From assembly GCF_901933205.1 (NCBI RefSeq), contig NC_044573.1:62921993-62985992 (forward strand): a stretch of 64,000 bases of DNA, written 5' to 3'. This stretch comes from Camarhynchus parvulus. Lineage: Eukaryota > Chordata > Aves > Passeriformes > Thraupidae. How positions within the stretch are numbered: position 1 is the first letter of the stretch; the number at the start of each line of letters is the position of its first letter. Made by a program: the position numbers and the translations under genes. Below, piece by piece: positions 54,205 through 63,260 of this stretch. The notes below the pieces were generated by a model. That model saw only the letters and a program-made list of their open reading frames with translations, was not told the DNA's origin and searched no databases.

Positions 54205-57200
54205 AATTTAAACCAGGCTCTTATGCGCATGTATTTTGGAACAATCAGTAAAAGTACCAATTTCAAATATTTTATGTTAGCGTGTGTACATAATACACAG
54301 GGAAAATGTATCTTGCCTAACAACTGTAGCAAACAATTCCTAAGGAATCAGTGAATTTTCTTCTGTATCTATTTCCTATCTCTCAAATCAGACCTCTGTA
54401 TTCCTCCTTAAGTCAGTTGCTGATGCTGTAACCTAACTCTGATAAATTCACTTCTCTTGGCCCAAAGAATCTCCATTCTACCCTTCTACATAATCGAGTT
54501 TTGCACATAGACATTGTGAAGAACATATATTCAGGCCACATCCCTGGGATAAAGTTATGTTAAGCAGAGTGAAAAGGAAGCAGCAGTAAGGAAACATAGT
54601 TCTTCTGATCCATCAGTTATATTTGAACCTTACTGTGATGCCAGGACATGATCCTGAGCTCATAATTCAGGTTCTGCTGAACAAATGTCTTGAATCAAAA
54701 CTGCAGGGGTGCCCATTAAAATATTGAAATTTTTCTGCTGCCTGCTTTTTTTTCTTCTGCTTTGCATCAACAGACTTGCCTTGTTAGAGTCTGTAATTAA
54801 AATGAAGGACAGCCTGCTTATAGCAGAGAAACACACTCTTGTTTTAATTTGAGTTGAGATATATTGTTCTCAAAGACTGGGAGACAAGGGTGCCTCTTGA
54901 CAGAGTAGACATCTTCAATGATGTCTAGCCCATCTCTCCACCCATCCAGCTTTTCCTACCAGGTGGAAAATACTCTAATTTCAAATGCTTCTCTGTGTTG
55001 CATTCAGACCTTTCACATTAAGAGGAATGCATGCTGTTTGCCTGTGGATGTTCCACCAAGGCTGTATGAATTGCAGGGTTAGAGTGACACATCATTATAT
55101 TGATTGACTGGTGGGTGGATCATGCTGCACTCAAGGGGCTATTGCAGTTTGGTAGCTGAAATTTCCACCTTTGTGAAGAAAAAAACCCAGGTTTCTGAGA
55201 GCTATGAAGAAACAAATTTTTGCAAAAGTGAGGTCACGAGCAAACAGAGTCTGGAGCAGGCTTCTTTTTTTTTAAAGGAGAGTTCCATCAAGTCAGTGCT
55301 GCCACAAGAAATAGTGATGCACAAGAAGTAGCTGAACTCTGCTGAAAGACCAAATTAAATCTCAGTTCTTACTTACCTACTGCTAAATGTGAGAAGGCAA
55401 TATGGGGAAAGGCTGGGAAAGACACTCTATGTTCATCAGGACATTTATTAATTTGCCTGTGGAGACACATCTTATCTGATGAACAGTATGTATATTATTT
55501 GTAAAAACTCTGAACTGCTTTGTATAATGACTTTTCTAGGCCATCTTTTACTTCTGATACTAACCAGCTTTTATTTCTAATAATGTTATAAGCTTCATCA
55601 CAAATTGTCACTAATTTTGAATCATGGCACAAGTCTGTATGGTAAAGGTCTTTTTTCCATTCACATTAAGTGAAAAAAAAAGGCAGAGGAGTGGAACAAA
55701 TTTTAAGGTTGCAAAATCAAGTGCTCAGATATTAAGAAATGACAGAATTAAAGCTCCTTGAGCAGGATTGCCTACAGTCCCTTGTATTTCTGCATCATTA
55801 AACAATCTGTAATTGCTTCATCATTTAACACATGTGATGCAACACTCACTTTGTTAACAGAGATTAATTATTTCTTTTTATCAACATTTTTCAATGAGGG
55901 GCTTTGTACATCTTTGTATATATCATTTAAATCATGAGTCAGGGACAACATGATTAATTTCTTTAGGGTTTTTCCTCAGGTAAAGTCTTTAGAACATTTA
56001 TATACTTTCCACATATCAAAAAAAATGAAGCTTCAGAACACTTATGGAGGATGAGGTAAGGTGTGTTTCTCTTAACAGATGCTTGTTGGCCTAGACAGAA
56101 CTATCCCTGAAACTTATTTATCCTATGAAATATGGCTTTTTTCCTGTGTAAAAAAAAAAAAAAAAAAAAGTTAATAAATCCCATGATTCTATAATTAATG
56201 TCAGGAGAATTAATTAGATGTGCATAGGCTATAGTCAGAATGCTTGCATATCCTAAGTTTTAAGATTATGATTTAATGAGACTAACACTTACATTTGGAA
56301 GTAATTTCTTCCCTTTTTTTAAATTAAAAATCTCAGAACTAATATCTTACACTATATTTACTCATATATGAGTAATCTTCAGGAATGGGATCTTTAGATC
56401 TATAGCACAACCCTCTAGTCATTTGAAAGCTAAATAATTAAAAAATGGAAAAGGATTCAATTGCTGACAGCATTTTTCTTTTGAACTATTTTTAAATTAT
56501 GAGGATTTGTCACTAAAGAGGGTAGACATACTTTATCAGAATTTTAACAATTTGGAAATAAAAATATTGAGACTCTAGATTCAGAGTTTTGTCTGCAAAA
56601 GCTTACAGAGGCATAGTTAAACAATTCTGTCCACATCTGCTAGATGATTTTGCTTTTACCGCACTTCTAATTGTTCTCTGTGTATCTGTGTGTGTGTACA
56701 AATAAATTTGTGATTTTCCACAGAAAAGATCTTAGAACAAAATAGTTTTGAAAATGGGAGAAGTCAAAGACCTGAGATCCTGAGTTCTATGACATTGGAG
56801 GAAGAACTCTGCCAAGGTGAGCCGAGACAAAAGGACTGACAGTATCTTGAGCGAATGGGAAAAATTAATAAGTAGAATCACTTTAACTATTTTTTACTTT
56901 TGTTTCCTTTCCCCCTACCATGTGTTCCCAAACTTTTCCTTTTGCTCTTATTCTGATCCTGTCACTGCCTTTTCTCTTATACCTCCAACATGACTTCTGT
57001 CTGTGACAACTGCTGTCTATTGCCTCAAAAAAGGTTAAAGAACTTTAGCCAGATTGTGATAAAACCACCAACCTTGGTGGTTTGGTATCACCAAAAGAGT
57101 CAAATGGAGATGCTCAGCTTCTGATATGGACATGCACACCAGGCCACTGTCGGAATCAGTGAGCTAGGTGGTCTTGAGTTTCACTTGATGCAGCACCTTT

Positions 57201-58479
57201 ATGTCCTAATAAAATTTCAGCTTGCCTGTTTTAAGAACAGCAAAACAGATCATTGCCCTCTGGATCTCAGAACGCGTTTTGAACCCTTGACCCTGATAAT
57301 GCATTAAAATACTGTGCCTTTGTAATAGAGTCAAATAATCCCTTCATTACAGCTTTTCAGTGTCTGGTAGAGTCTACCACCTCTGACATCAGTCTGCCAT
57401 TATAAATTAAAATCTTTCCACTCCTACAAACTTCTATTATTATTTCAAAGCTATCATTACCAGAGTAGCAGATGGCAAGTCTCAAGACTTCCCAGCCATG
57501 TCAACACTGAAATCTCCCTCCCTGTCTGAACTCAACAGCATATTTCATTACAGAAAGCCAAGGAGCAAGCATCAATAGGAAATGTCTGTGTGGAATGCTT
57601 AGAAGAGTGTGCAAATCCCATGGGTCCTCTGCAGGGGGGAGAGCAATCAAGCTAGAAGGTTATAAAATGTCAGGAGTCCTCTCAGGGGTTGGATCCTGAA
57701 AAGAATTGTCTATGTCTTTAACTTGATGAACTCTGAGTAGTTCCATTGGCTCAAAACAAAACATGCACAAGCCCCCAGCTGCATACAGACGCCTCAAACT
57801 GCAAACAGTGCAAAAAGCTAGGATGTTATACAGTTTATGCCCCTTATTAGGAAAACTCTTTAAACTCCAGATTCAAACAGTGTTATGTTATTCAACAGGA
57901 AGATGACAGTCCTTCTGCCATGTCTCCTCTGGGGCAGCAACCACTCATGGAATGGTAGTTTGTGCAGAAAAAATATTATGTAACACATTAATGGAAAGAC
58001 TAAATTTCCTGGCTGTAGGAGGTATTAGGATGTGCAAACAACCTAATCTGCTGAACATTAAGTGGTTTTGAAGCTTCAAAGTTGCAGGAGTGTGAGGAAG
58101 TGGCTTCCTAGTAAGCAAAAGAACAGTTTTCCAGACAGAAAAATAAGAAAAGAATGGTTGCTTTTCACACTTATATCTTTATTAAATAGGCAAACACTGC
58201 AAATGAGCAATTATAGGCCCAGGCTCAAAACTGATTTCAAAGCAGTGTGTGACCACACAATAATCTCAGTTAACGTTATACAAATTTATGAAACAAATAG
58301 GTAGACCTGCTAGAGGCAAATAGTGAAGGAAAACCAGCCTGTATGCTGAGAACTCCAGAAATGTCCCTCTGGGTTAAAAGCCTGTAAATGCTCATTTTTA
58401 GCGATGTGTGAGTGTTTCAGGCAGGCCTAAAATTTAGGTTAAGCATGTTGTTGATTAAGAGATGTAGCTGCACACGTGC
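54205..58479. other. Non-coding DNA, no gene recognised
   Basis: AT-rich sequence with a run of 20 A at 56150-56169. Open frames do not exceed about 80 codons and resemble no known protein. Confidence 0.5.
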
Positions 58480-58909
58480 AGGCTGGGTAGAAAAAGATTG
58501 AGAGCAGCCCTGAGGAGAAGGACTTGGGGCTGCTGGTGGATGAGAAGCTCAACATGATAATCAGTGTGCACTCACAGCCCAGAAAGACAATTGCGTCCTG
58601 GGCTCATCAAAAGCAGCGTGGCCAGCAGGGCAATGGAGGGGATTCCTCTACTCTGCTCTTGCTGTGTCCAGCTCTGGATCCCCAACACAAGGACATGGAC
58701 CTGTTGGAGAGAGTCCATAGGAGGACACAAAGAAGATCACAGGGCTGGATCGCCAGTGCTATGCTGAGAGGCTGAGAGAACTGGGTTTATTCAGCCTGGA
58801 GAAGAGAAGGTTACAGGGAGAAGAACCTTAGAGCCTAAAGGGGGGCTACAAGAGAGCTGTAGAGGGACTTTTTTTGAGGGCATGGAGTGATAGAATAAGT
58901 GGGAATATC
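58480..58909 (+). mobile_element. CR1 LINE fragment, interrupted by the provirus
   Basis: Sense CR1 ORF2 C-terminal coding sequence: EEKDLGLLVDEKLNM at 58510-58555, followed by PQHKDMDLLERVHRRTQ (about 58680-58730). A frameshift leads into LRELGLFSLEKRRLQG-type sequence (58770-58820). The match stops abruptly at the TGTTGCGG start of the proviral LTR, before the CR1 3' end. The provirus therefore integrated into this CR1, and its remainder should lie beyond the 3' LTR. Confidence 0.88.
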
Positions 58910-59312
58910 TGTTGCGGTGCGCACCTTTTTATGTTAAGTTATATTGTACGGGTTCAGTTCTTTGTACCCTATTTGGTATGTTCTACCCCCCCTCCCAGTT
59001 ATTTTTAAATGGTTCTGTCCCCAGTTGGTTCCTCCCCTGGGCGATCAAGCCCCAGCTGCCAGTTTCCCTCTCTCCCTCTGTTAAAGCCAATCATTGTACC
59101 CGTTGCCTTGTTGGCCGTCCCCTTCCACCCTGTCCGTCTTCCCTCTAGTCCGGCCCTGTTTCCAGAGGGTTCTTCTCTGGCTGGGCCGTGACTGGTTCCC
59201 CGGACCTAGCCCCACCCCGGTCCCTCCTCCAGAGAGGATCCTGTGGTCTCATGCTCTGCCCATCTTTATGATTATCCAATCAACACTGTACCCTTCAGTA
59301 CCACCCCATGGG

Positions 59313-59320
59313 TACTTAAG
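59313..59320 (+). promoter_or_regulatory. TATA-like element of the proviral LTR
   Basis: The sequence tacttaag lies 87 bp upstream of the poly(A) signal, at the distance expected for the core promoter at the U3/R border. It is not a perfect TATA box. Confidence 0.45.
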
Positions 59321-59406
59321 CAGGCTGCGCCCTGCTCTCTTTGGCAGACATCCTCTGTACCCCTCCCTGTCACCTCTCCCTGACGGTCGCCTCCCTTTTC
59401 CTCCTG

Positions 59407-59412
59407 AATAAA
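59407..59412 (+). promoter_or_regulatory. Proviral LTR poly(A) signal AATAAA
   Basis: Canonical AATAAA in R, followed by a CTGCAG..GTGCCTG and T/G-rich downstream element. Confidence 0.8.
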
Positions 59413-59683
59413 CCCGACCTGTTCCTGCAGAGGGTGCCTGCTGCCTCTCTCTCATTCGTCTGTCGTCGTGGCTGGTGACCTTATTTCCCTCCCTCCGAGG
59501 GTGAAGGTGCGAAGCCTCCCACCTCTGCCGTGGGAGGTCGCTACCTTAGGCTGCGGTCCAGCTGGGCTCGTCTCTCGCCCTGAGCTACTGCCCACCGCCG
59601 CTGACCGCTGCCCCCTAGGACTGCTGGCTGTGTGCTGTCCCCCTTGCTAGCCGGGAAATTCGGGGACGAACACCAGCAGGGCG

Positions 59684-59701
59684 TGGCGCCCAACGTGGGG
59701 C
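59684..59701 (+). promoter_or_regulatory. Primer binding site, tRNA-Lys1,2
   Basis: The sequence tggcgcccaacgtggggc is the perfect 18-nt site complementary to the 3' end of tRNA-Lys1,2. Betaretroviruses such as Mason-Pfizer monkey virus use the same primer class. It lies 5 nt after the LTR end and primes minus-strand synthesis. Confidence 0.93.
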
Positions 59702-59829
59702 CTGAAGAGCCGAAGAACCCCTTTTTCTTGGACTACTTCGGACCCCCGGACGGACTTTAAGAAGTCCACTGGTCTCCCGCCCGCTCCCGTTGAAGCAGGT
59801 CTCTGCGACAGAGACTGCGCTCCGGGAGA

Positions 59830-60249
59830 TTGGATCAAGCCCCTGCACCGGAGCAGATCCAGACGGCAGACTCCACCGGCAGCAGATTTCAGTTCCCGAA
59901 GCTTCGGAGTGGTAAAGTGGTCCCTCTCCCTCCCCCGCGCTCCCCCCCCCCTTCTTTCCTCGGGTGGTGGTGGTGTCGCGGGCTCCCTCCCCTTACCCCT
60001 CTTCGCGCCCTCCCCTCCGCTGCTCACACTGTTGTGAATGAGCAGCTCCCCCCTTTACCCCCCCGCCGTTTTTTATCCCCCTCTAGAGGGGAAATCTTCC
60101 ACAGCTCACACTTGTTAGTGTATGAGCTGGTCCCAGGGCAGCTGCAGTGCCCTTGGTGGGTGGTTTCGAAGCTGTCGGTTTTCGTGCTTTTTGCTTTTCG
60201 CGTTTTGTCGTGCTGCTGGTTGGTTTCGGGGTGGTGGTGTAAGATCTGA
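59830..60249 (+). CDS. Leader ORF in frame with gag, 139 codons (hypothetical)
   Basis: The ORF starts at ATG 59830 and stops with TGA at 60247-60249, one codon (AAG) before the gag ATG, in the same reading frame. The N-terminal half is Pro/Ser/Arg-rich owing to the C-rich leader. The last about 30 residues are strongly hydrophobic and Trp/Cys-rich (KLSVFVLFAFRVLSCCWLV), like a signal or membrane anchor. Murine gammaretroviruses make an N-terminally extended glyco-Gag from an in-frame leader, so a comparable extension by TGA readthrough is conceivable. No such product is established for this group, and the ORF may be fortuitous. Confidence 0.3.
   Translation: MDQAPAPEQIQTADSTGSRFQFPKLRSGKVVPLPPPRSPPPSFLGWWWCRGLPPLTPLRALPSAAHTVVNEQLPPLPPRRFLSPSRGEIFHSSHLLVYELVPGQLQCPWWVVSKLSVFVLFAFRVLSCCWLVSGWWCKI
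60239..60244 (+). promoter_or_regulatory. Candidate major splice donor
   Basis: GTAAGA fits the intron side of a vertebrate donor, and its position just before the gag ATG is usual for retroviral env splicing. The exon side (ggt) is weak. Acceptor and env are outside the window. Confidence 0.35.
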
Positions 60250-60252
60250 AAG

Positions 60253-62283
60253 ATGGGTGCACATCTCTCCACCCCGCAGAGAGAGGCTGTTAATAAGGTT
60301 CGTTGTTTGTTAGTCAATAGTGAGGTGTTGTTTAGTAAGAAGGATATAAAGGTTTTAGTGAAATGGATCTTCTCTCATCTCTCAGATGTCTCCCCCGAGA
60401 ACTTCCAAAGCCTGCGATTTTGGCGGGAAGTGCAGCAAAGATTAGACCAGTCAGTAAAAGAAGGGGGAGGCTTCCAGCGTGACGCTTTATTTTGGGCCAC
60501 TCAAATTAGAATGATTTTGGAGAAAAAGAAAGAGAAAGAGAGGAGAGAACATCCAACAAGCAAAGTTGTTAACCCCAGTTTTCCTGCTCCCCCTGACCCT
60601 CGATTCTATCCCTCCCTCCCTGTTCCTAAGCCATCCCAGCCCCTGAGGGGGGCAGCCCCCGCCAGCACCGGGCAGGGAGTCCATCCTTCCCCTGGCCCCT
60701 TTCAGGAAATGGGACCCCCTCCCTGCAGTGATCCAAGGGCCCGGATCGCTGCAGGCTCTCTCCCGAACCCCTCTCTCCAAACCCCTTCATTCCCAGTTTC
60801 AAATCCCACTAATCCCTTTGCCCTTCAGTGTCAGCTCCCCACCACACAAAATGGCGCCCGGTCCACCTCACAAGATGGTGGGGAGCACATGGCAGCGTGG
60901 CGCCAAACCTTACCTTCTTCCCAAAATCCCTTTTCCCCCAACCCCAACCCCTTCCGGCCCCCTGACTCCACCCCAACCGCTGTCGCCCCTCCCACTGCTC
61001 CTCCCACGTGGTGTCCGGACCCTCCCTCAAGTCCGGCTCCTCCCCCAGACCTCGCTCCTCCTCCGGCACCGCCCCATGACGCCATTAAAGAGGCGGAACC
61101 TTGTCCTCCCTGCAGCCCCACCTCAAACAGTGACGTCACCATCAGTCACGCCCCCCAGCTTCCTGTCTCCCACGGTCCCAGTTCCGGTTCCCACGGGTCG
61201 GCCATTTTTTCCCACGGTCCCCAATCGGGAACCGAGGGGAAGCCCGTTCCATTAGCAGGCCCGGGGGAGGCGGAGGGGGGTGGAGGGAAGCAGAAGCTGA
61301 AAGCTGCAAAGGACATCACTGCAGCCCCTGTGTCCTATTTCCCCAGCTTGGATGGCCAAGTAACCACGCAATGGAGTCCCATTCCGCATAACACCTTGCG
61401 TGAGATATGTAAAGCTCAAAAAGAATTTGGCAGAGAGAATGAATATTTTAGGGGGCTCCTAAGGGCCACCATCATTGAAACGGTTGTCACTCCAGCAGAT
61501 CTCCGCTCTCTCTTCGCCTGCCTGATGAATCCCACAGACCTGTCTGTATGGGAAAGAGGGTGGGAGAAGAGAGTAGTGGAAATGCTGCCAGCCATCTGGG
61601 GTGACCCGATGACAGCGACAGACAGTGAAGGGGAAACAATCTCTAAAGACCACATGCTGGGGAGGGGGAGGTGGTCAGATGGGCATGTTGCAGCCGCCGA
61701 GATCCCTTTTGAGATTTTGAGAAAGTCAGCTAAAGCCGCCGAAGCGGCGTTCTTGGCCCTGCGCCAAGCGGTGTCCCTCCCATCCTACACTGAAATATTC
61801 CAACATGAAGCTGAACCCTTTTCTTTATTTGTAGAAAGAGTACGCAGAGCAGTAGAACAGCAAGTGTTAGAGGAGCCGGCGAGGGGGCCCCTCGTAAAAG
61901 AACTAGTGTTGATGAGGGCCAACAGCGTCTGCAAAACCATCTTGCTGGGCCTTCCGGTGCACCCCCCGCCGACCCTTCAAGACATGCTGGACGCCTGCCA
62001 GCAGAAAGCGCCGCTGCTCGTGGCCAGTGTAGGACCAGGGAAGCCAGCAATGAGAAGAGCCGCTGCCCTAGATTCCATCCCGGAGGGAACAGAAGATCAT
62101 AATGCTGCAGCATTTCCTGCCACCACCCCAGGACTCGGCCGCCGCGAAGTGTCGCCTTGTCACCTGTGCGGCAAATCTGGACATTGGATGCCGGACTGTC
62201 CCTTAAGGGCAGAGTTCCAAGAATTTAAAAAGAATAAAAGATTGGGGGAGGCCCGGGGAGGGCAGTCTGTTCAAAAAAACTAG
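60253..62283 (+). CDS. gag: Gag polyprotein, intact, 676 aa
   Basis: Structural polyprotein that assembles the virus-like particle. The start has A at -3 and G at +4 and begins Met-Gly, a myristoylation-type matrix N-terminus. Residues 1 to about 100 form a matrix-like domain with a basic KKKEKERR end. Residues 100-300 are a long proline-rich spacer containing a PTAP late-domain motif (247-250, nt 60991-61002). Capsid begins near 357, with a major homology region at about 513-533 (QHEAEPFSLFVERV). Nucleocapsid has a single CCHC zinc knuckle, C636-C639-H644-C649. Betaretroviruses usually have two knuckles, so one is unusual. The frame has no internal stop and ends in a slippery AAAAAAC directly before TAG. 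It resembles class II Gag proteins by layout; the exact subfamily cannot be named from sequence alone. Confidence 0.95.
   Translation: MGAHLSTPQREAVNKVRCLLVNSEVLFSKKDIKVLVKWIFSHLSDVSPENFQSLRFWREVQQRLDQSVKEGGGFQRDALFWATQIRMILEKKKEKERREHPTSKVVNPSFPAPPDPRFYPSLPVPKPSQPLRGAAPASTGQGVHPSPGPFQEMGPPPCSDPRARIAAGSLPNPSLQTPSFPVSNPTNPFALQCQLPTTQNGARSTSQDGGEHMAAWRQTLPSSQNPFSPNPNPFRPPDSTPTAVAPPTAPPTWCPDPPSSPAPPPDLAPPPAPPHDAIKEAEPCPPCSPTSNSDVTISHAPQLPVSHGPSSGSHGSAIFSHGPQSGTEGKPVPLAGPGEAEGGGGKQKLKAAKDITAAPVSYFPSLDGQVTTQWSPIPHNTLREICKAQKEFGRENEYFRGLLRATIIETVVTPADLRSLFACLMNPTDLSVWERGWEKRVVEMLPAIWGDPMTATDSEGETISKDHMLGRGRWSDGHVAAAEIPFEILRKSAKAAEAAFLALRQAVSLPSYTEIFQHEAEPFSLFVERVRRAVEQQVLEEPARGPLVKELVLMRANSVCKTILLGLPVHPPPTLQDMLDACQQKAPLLVASVGPGKPAMRRAAALDSIPEGTEDHNAAAFPATTPGLGRREVSPCHLCGKSGHWMPDCPLRAEFQEFKKNKRLGEARGGQSVQKN
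60848..61209 (+). promoter_or_regulatory. Cluster of promoter-like motifs inside gag
   Basis: Within the proline-rich coding spacer are aaaatggcgccc (60848-60859), caagatggtg (60871-60880), a perfect CRE palindrome TGACGTCA (61131-61138), a GC/KLF box cacgcccccc (61147-61156), an ETS core TTCCGG (61182-61187) and a YY1-type cggccattttt (61199-61209). The last four motifs fall within 80 bp. These are motif matches only. Confidence 0.35.
62274..62280 (+). promoter_or_regulatory. gag/pro -1 ribosomal frameshift slippery site
   Basis: The heptamer A AAA AAC is in the correct phase (gag codons CAA AAA AAC) and is immediately followed by the gag stop TAG. Other retroviruses, including mouse mammary tumour virus at gag/pro, use this same heptamer. 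Confidence 0.92.
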
Positions 62284-63260
62284 GAGGAAAGCGCAGTTCC
62301 CCCCCTGCGCGAAAACATAAATTAGGCGGGGAAAAACAATCACCATCAAGCAGGGGGGAGAAAATAAGGGGGTCCCCGCCGCCGTCAGCCCAGCCGCCTC
62401 CATCACAGGCTGAGACCTTATCCAATGCTACTGGCTCTGACCTTGTACCGGACGTGACTTTTATTATAAAAAGACCTCATCAACCTATATTAACGACTTC
62501 CTCTTTATGTTCCCCTTTCAGACTCAAACTAACTCGCGCATTACATCTGCGGGATCGGAACCCTGTTTGCCTGTCTGCCGCCCCGCACGATGAGAGGGAC
62601 ACCTGGAACCGTCTGGACCACAGGTACCTCGTCATTGGGGACACAAAACATACACCACCTGACATACACATTTGGCCAGCACTGTCGGCCTCTGACCGAG
62701 ACCATTTCTATTTAGAACTATATTGTGTTAACCCTCCATTGTTCCTCCCAAAGGGAACTATAATAGCCCAAGCAATCCCTGTGGACCTCATAGATTATAT
62801 CCAGATGGGGGAGTGGGACCCCGACGACCCAGAGGAACGTTCGGGGCTCCCCTCCTTCCGAAAGGGAGAGAGTCAGGGAGAAACATCAAAGCCACCTACA
62901 GCAGCTTGGGTGGAGGCAATTGGGTCTGCGAGGCCCCGGTTGTCGTGCACAATGAGACTTGGGACGGAAAAAATAACGGTCAGAGGCCTTCTCGACACTG
63001 GAGCAGATGTGACGATCATTCCCACTCGGGAGTGGCCGTCACAATGGGATTTGCAAAGCGCGCCTGGACACGTGCGCGGCGTAGGGGGTGTCCAATTCGC
63101 TAAACAATCAAAAAGCATCGTTCAAATTATGGGGCCGAATGGACAATTGGCTCAAGTGCGTCCATTCGTTTTGGATTATACAGAGCCCCTGTGGGGAAGA
63201 GATACCCTTGCACAGTGGGGAGCCAAGATTGACTTTCCGGCTCCCCAGGTTTTTCAGTAG
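62280..63260 (+). CDS. pro: Pro: protease with upstream dUTPase-position domain, made by -1 frameshift
   Basis: This frame is -1 relative to gag. It is open from the slippery site to TAG at 63258-63260 (326 codons), so it is read as a Gag-Pro fusion rather than from its own ATG. The first ATG in it is at 62454. The N-terminal half (about 62400-62800) lies where betaretroviruses encode dUTPase. It shows only faint traces of that fold (TGSDL, LPKGTIIAQAI), so the enzyme is probably degenerate or diverged. The C-terminal half is a retroviral aspartic protease: catalytic LLDTGAD with the Asp codon at 62994-62996, a flap-like RGVGGV, and the conserved GRDTLAQWGA near the end. Protease cleaves Gag and the longer precursors during maturation. 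No breaks were seen. Confidence 0.92.
   Translation, partial: LGGKRSSPPARKHKLGGEKQSPSSRGEKIRGSPPPSAQPPPSQAETLSNATGSDLVPDVTFIIKRPHQPILTTSSLCSPFRLKLTRALHLRDRNPVCLSAAPHDERDTWNRLDHRYLVIGDTKHTPPDIHIWPALSASDRDHFYLELYCVNPPLFLPKGTIIAQAIPVDLIDYIQMGEWDPDDPEERSGLPSFRKGESQGETSKPPTAAWVEAIGSARPRLSCTMRLGTEKITVRGLLDTGADVTIIPTREWPSQWDLQSAPGHVRGVGGVQFAKQSKSIVQIMGPNGQLAQVRPFVLDYTEPLWGRDTLAQWGAKIDFPAPQVFQ
62291..62333 (+). promoter_or_regulatory. Predicted H-type pseudoknot downstream of the slippery site
   Basis: Stem 1 pairs gcgcag (62291-62296) with ctgcgc (62305-62310), six perfect pairs. The C-rich loop (62297-62304) can pair with ggggaa (62328-62333) to form stem 2 of 4-6 pairs, leaving a 17-nt A-rich second loop. 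The spacer from the heptamer is 10 nt, slightly longer than the common 5-9. The pairing was found by eye; folding energy was not calculated. Confidence 0.7.

Larger units (their letters stand above)
58910..59678 (+). mobile_element. Proviral 5' LTR
   Basis: Starts TGTTGCGGTG at the break in the CR1 and ends CACCAGCA, five bases before the primer binding site. The end was placed by homology to the solo LTR at 11321-12064, whose CACCAACA end is fixed by its target duplication. An earlier ACA at 59670-59672 was rejected because it would leave an 11-nt gap. U3 is C/T-rich. A TATA-like element (tacttaag, 59313-59320) precedes the AATAAA at 59407-59412, and a T/G-rich stretch follows as expected of U5. 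The length of 769 bp is close to the related solo LTR (744 bp). Confidence 0.9.
59702..60252 (+). other. Proviral leader (packaging/untranslated region)
   Basis: A 551-nt GC- and pyrimidine-rich leader between the primer site and gag. The tract at 59922-59951 is nearly all C/T, giving a strong G-quadruplex pattern on the minus strand. A plausible splice donor (GTAAGA, 60239-60244) sits just before the gag start and could serve an env message. The leader also contains an ORF in frame with gag (59830-60249). Confidence 0.75.

Noticed and set aside
1..58479. CRISPR arrays, operons or bacterial genes
   Set aside because: The CR1 and LTR content is vertebrate. No spaced direct repeats of CRISPR type and no long intergenic ORFs occur.
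59670..59672. Alternative LTR end at the first ACA
   Set aside because: It would leave 11 nt before the primer site. CACCAGCA ending at 59678 aligns with the duplication-defined end of the related solo LTR.
59249..60317. Minus-strand frames of up to 126 codons in the LTR and leader
   Set aside because: They mirror C-rich tracts on the + strand. No evidence for an antisense retroviral gene was seen.
62454..63260. Pro initiating at its own ATG (62454)
   Set aside because: The frame is open back to the slippery heptamer at 62274-62280, so a Gag-Pro frameshift product is the simpler reading.
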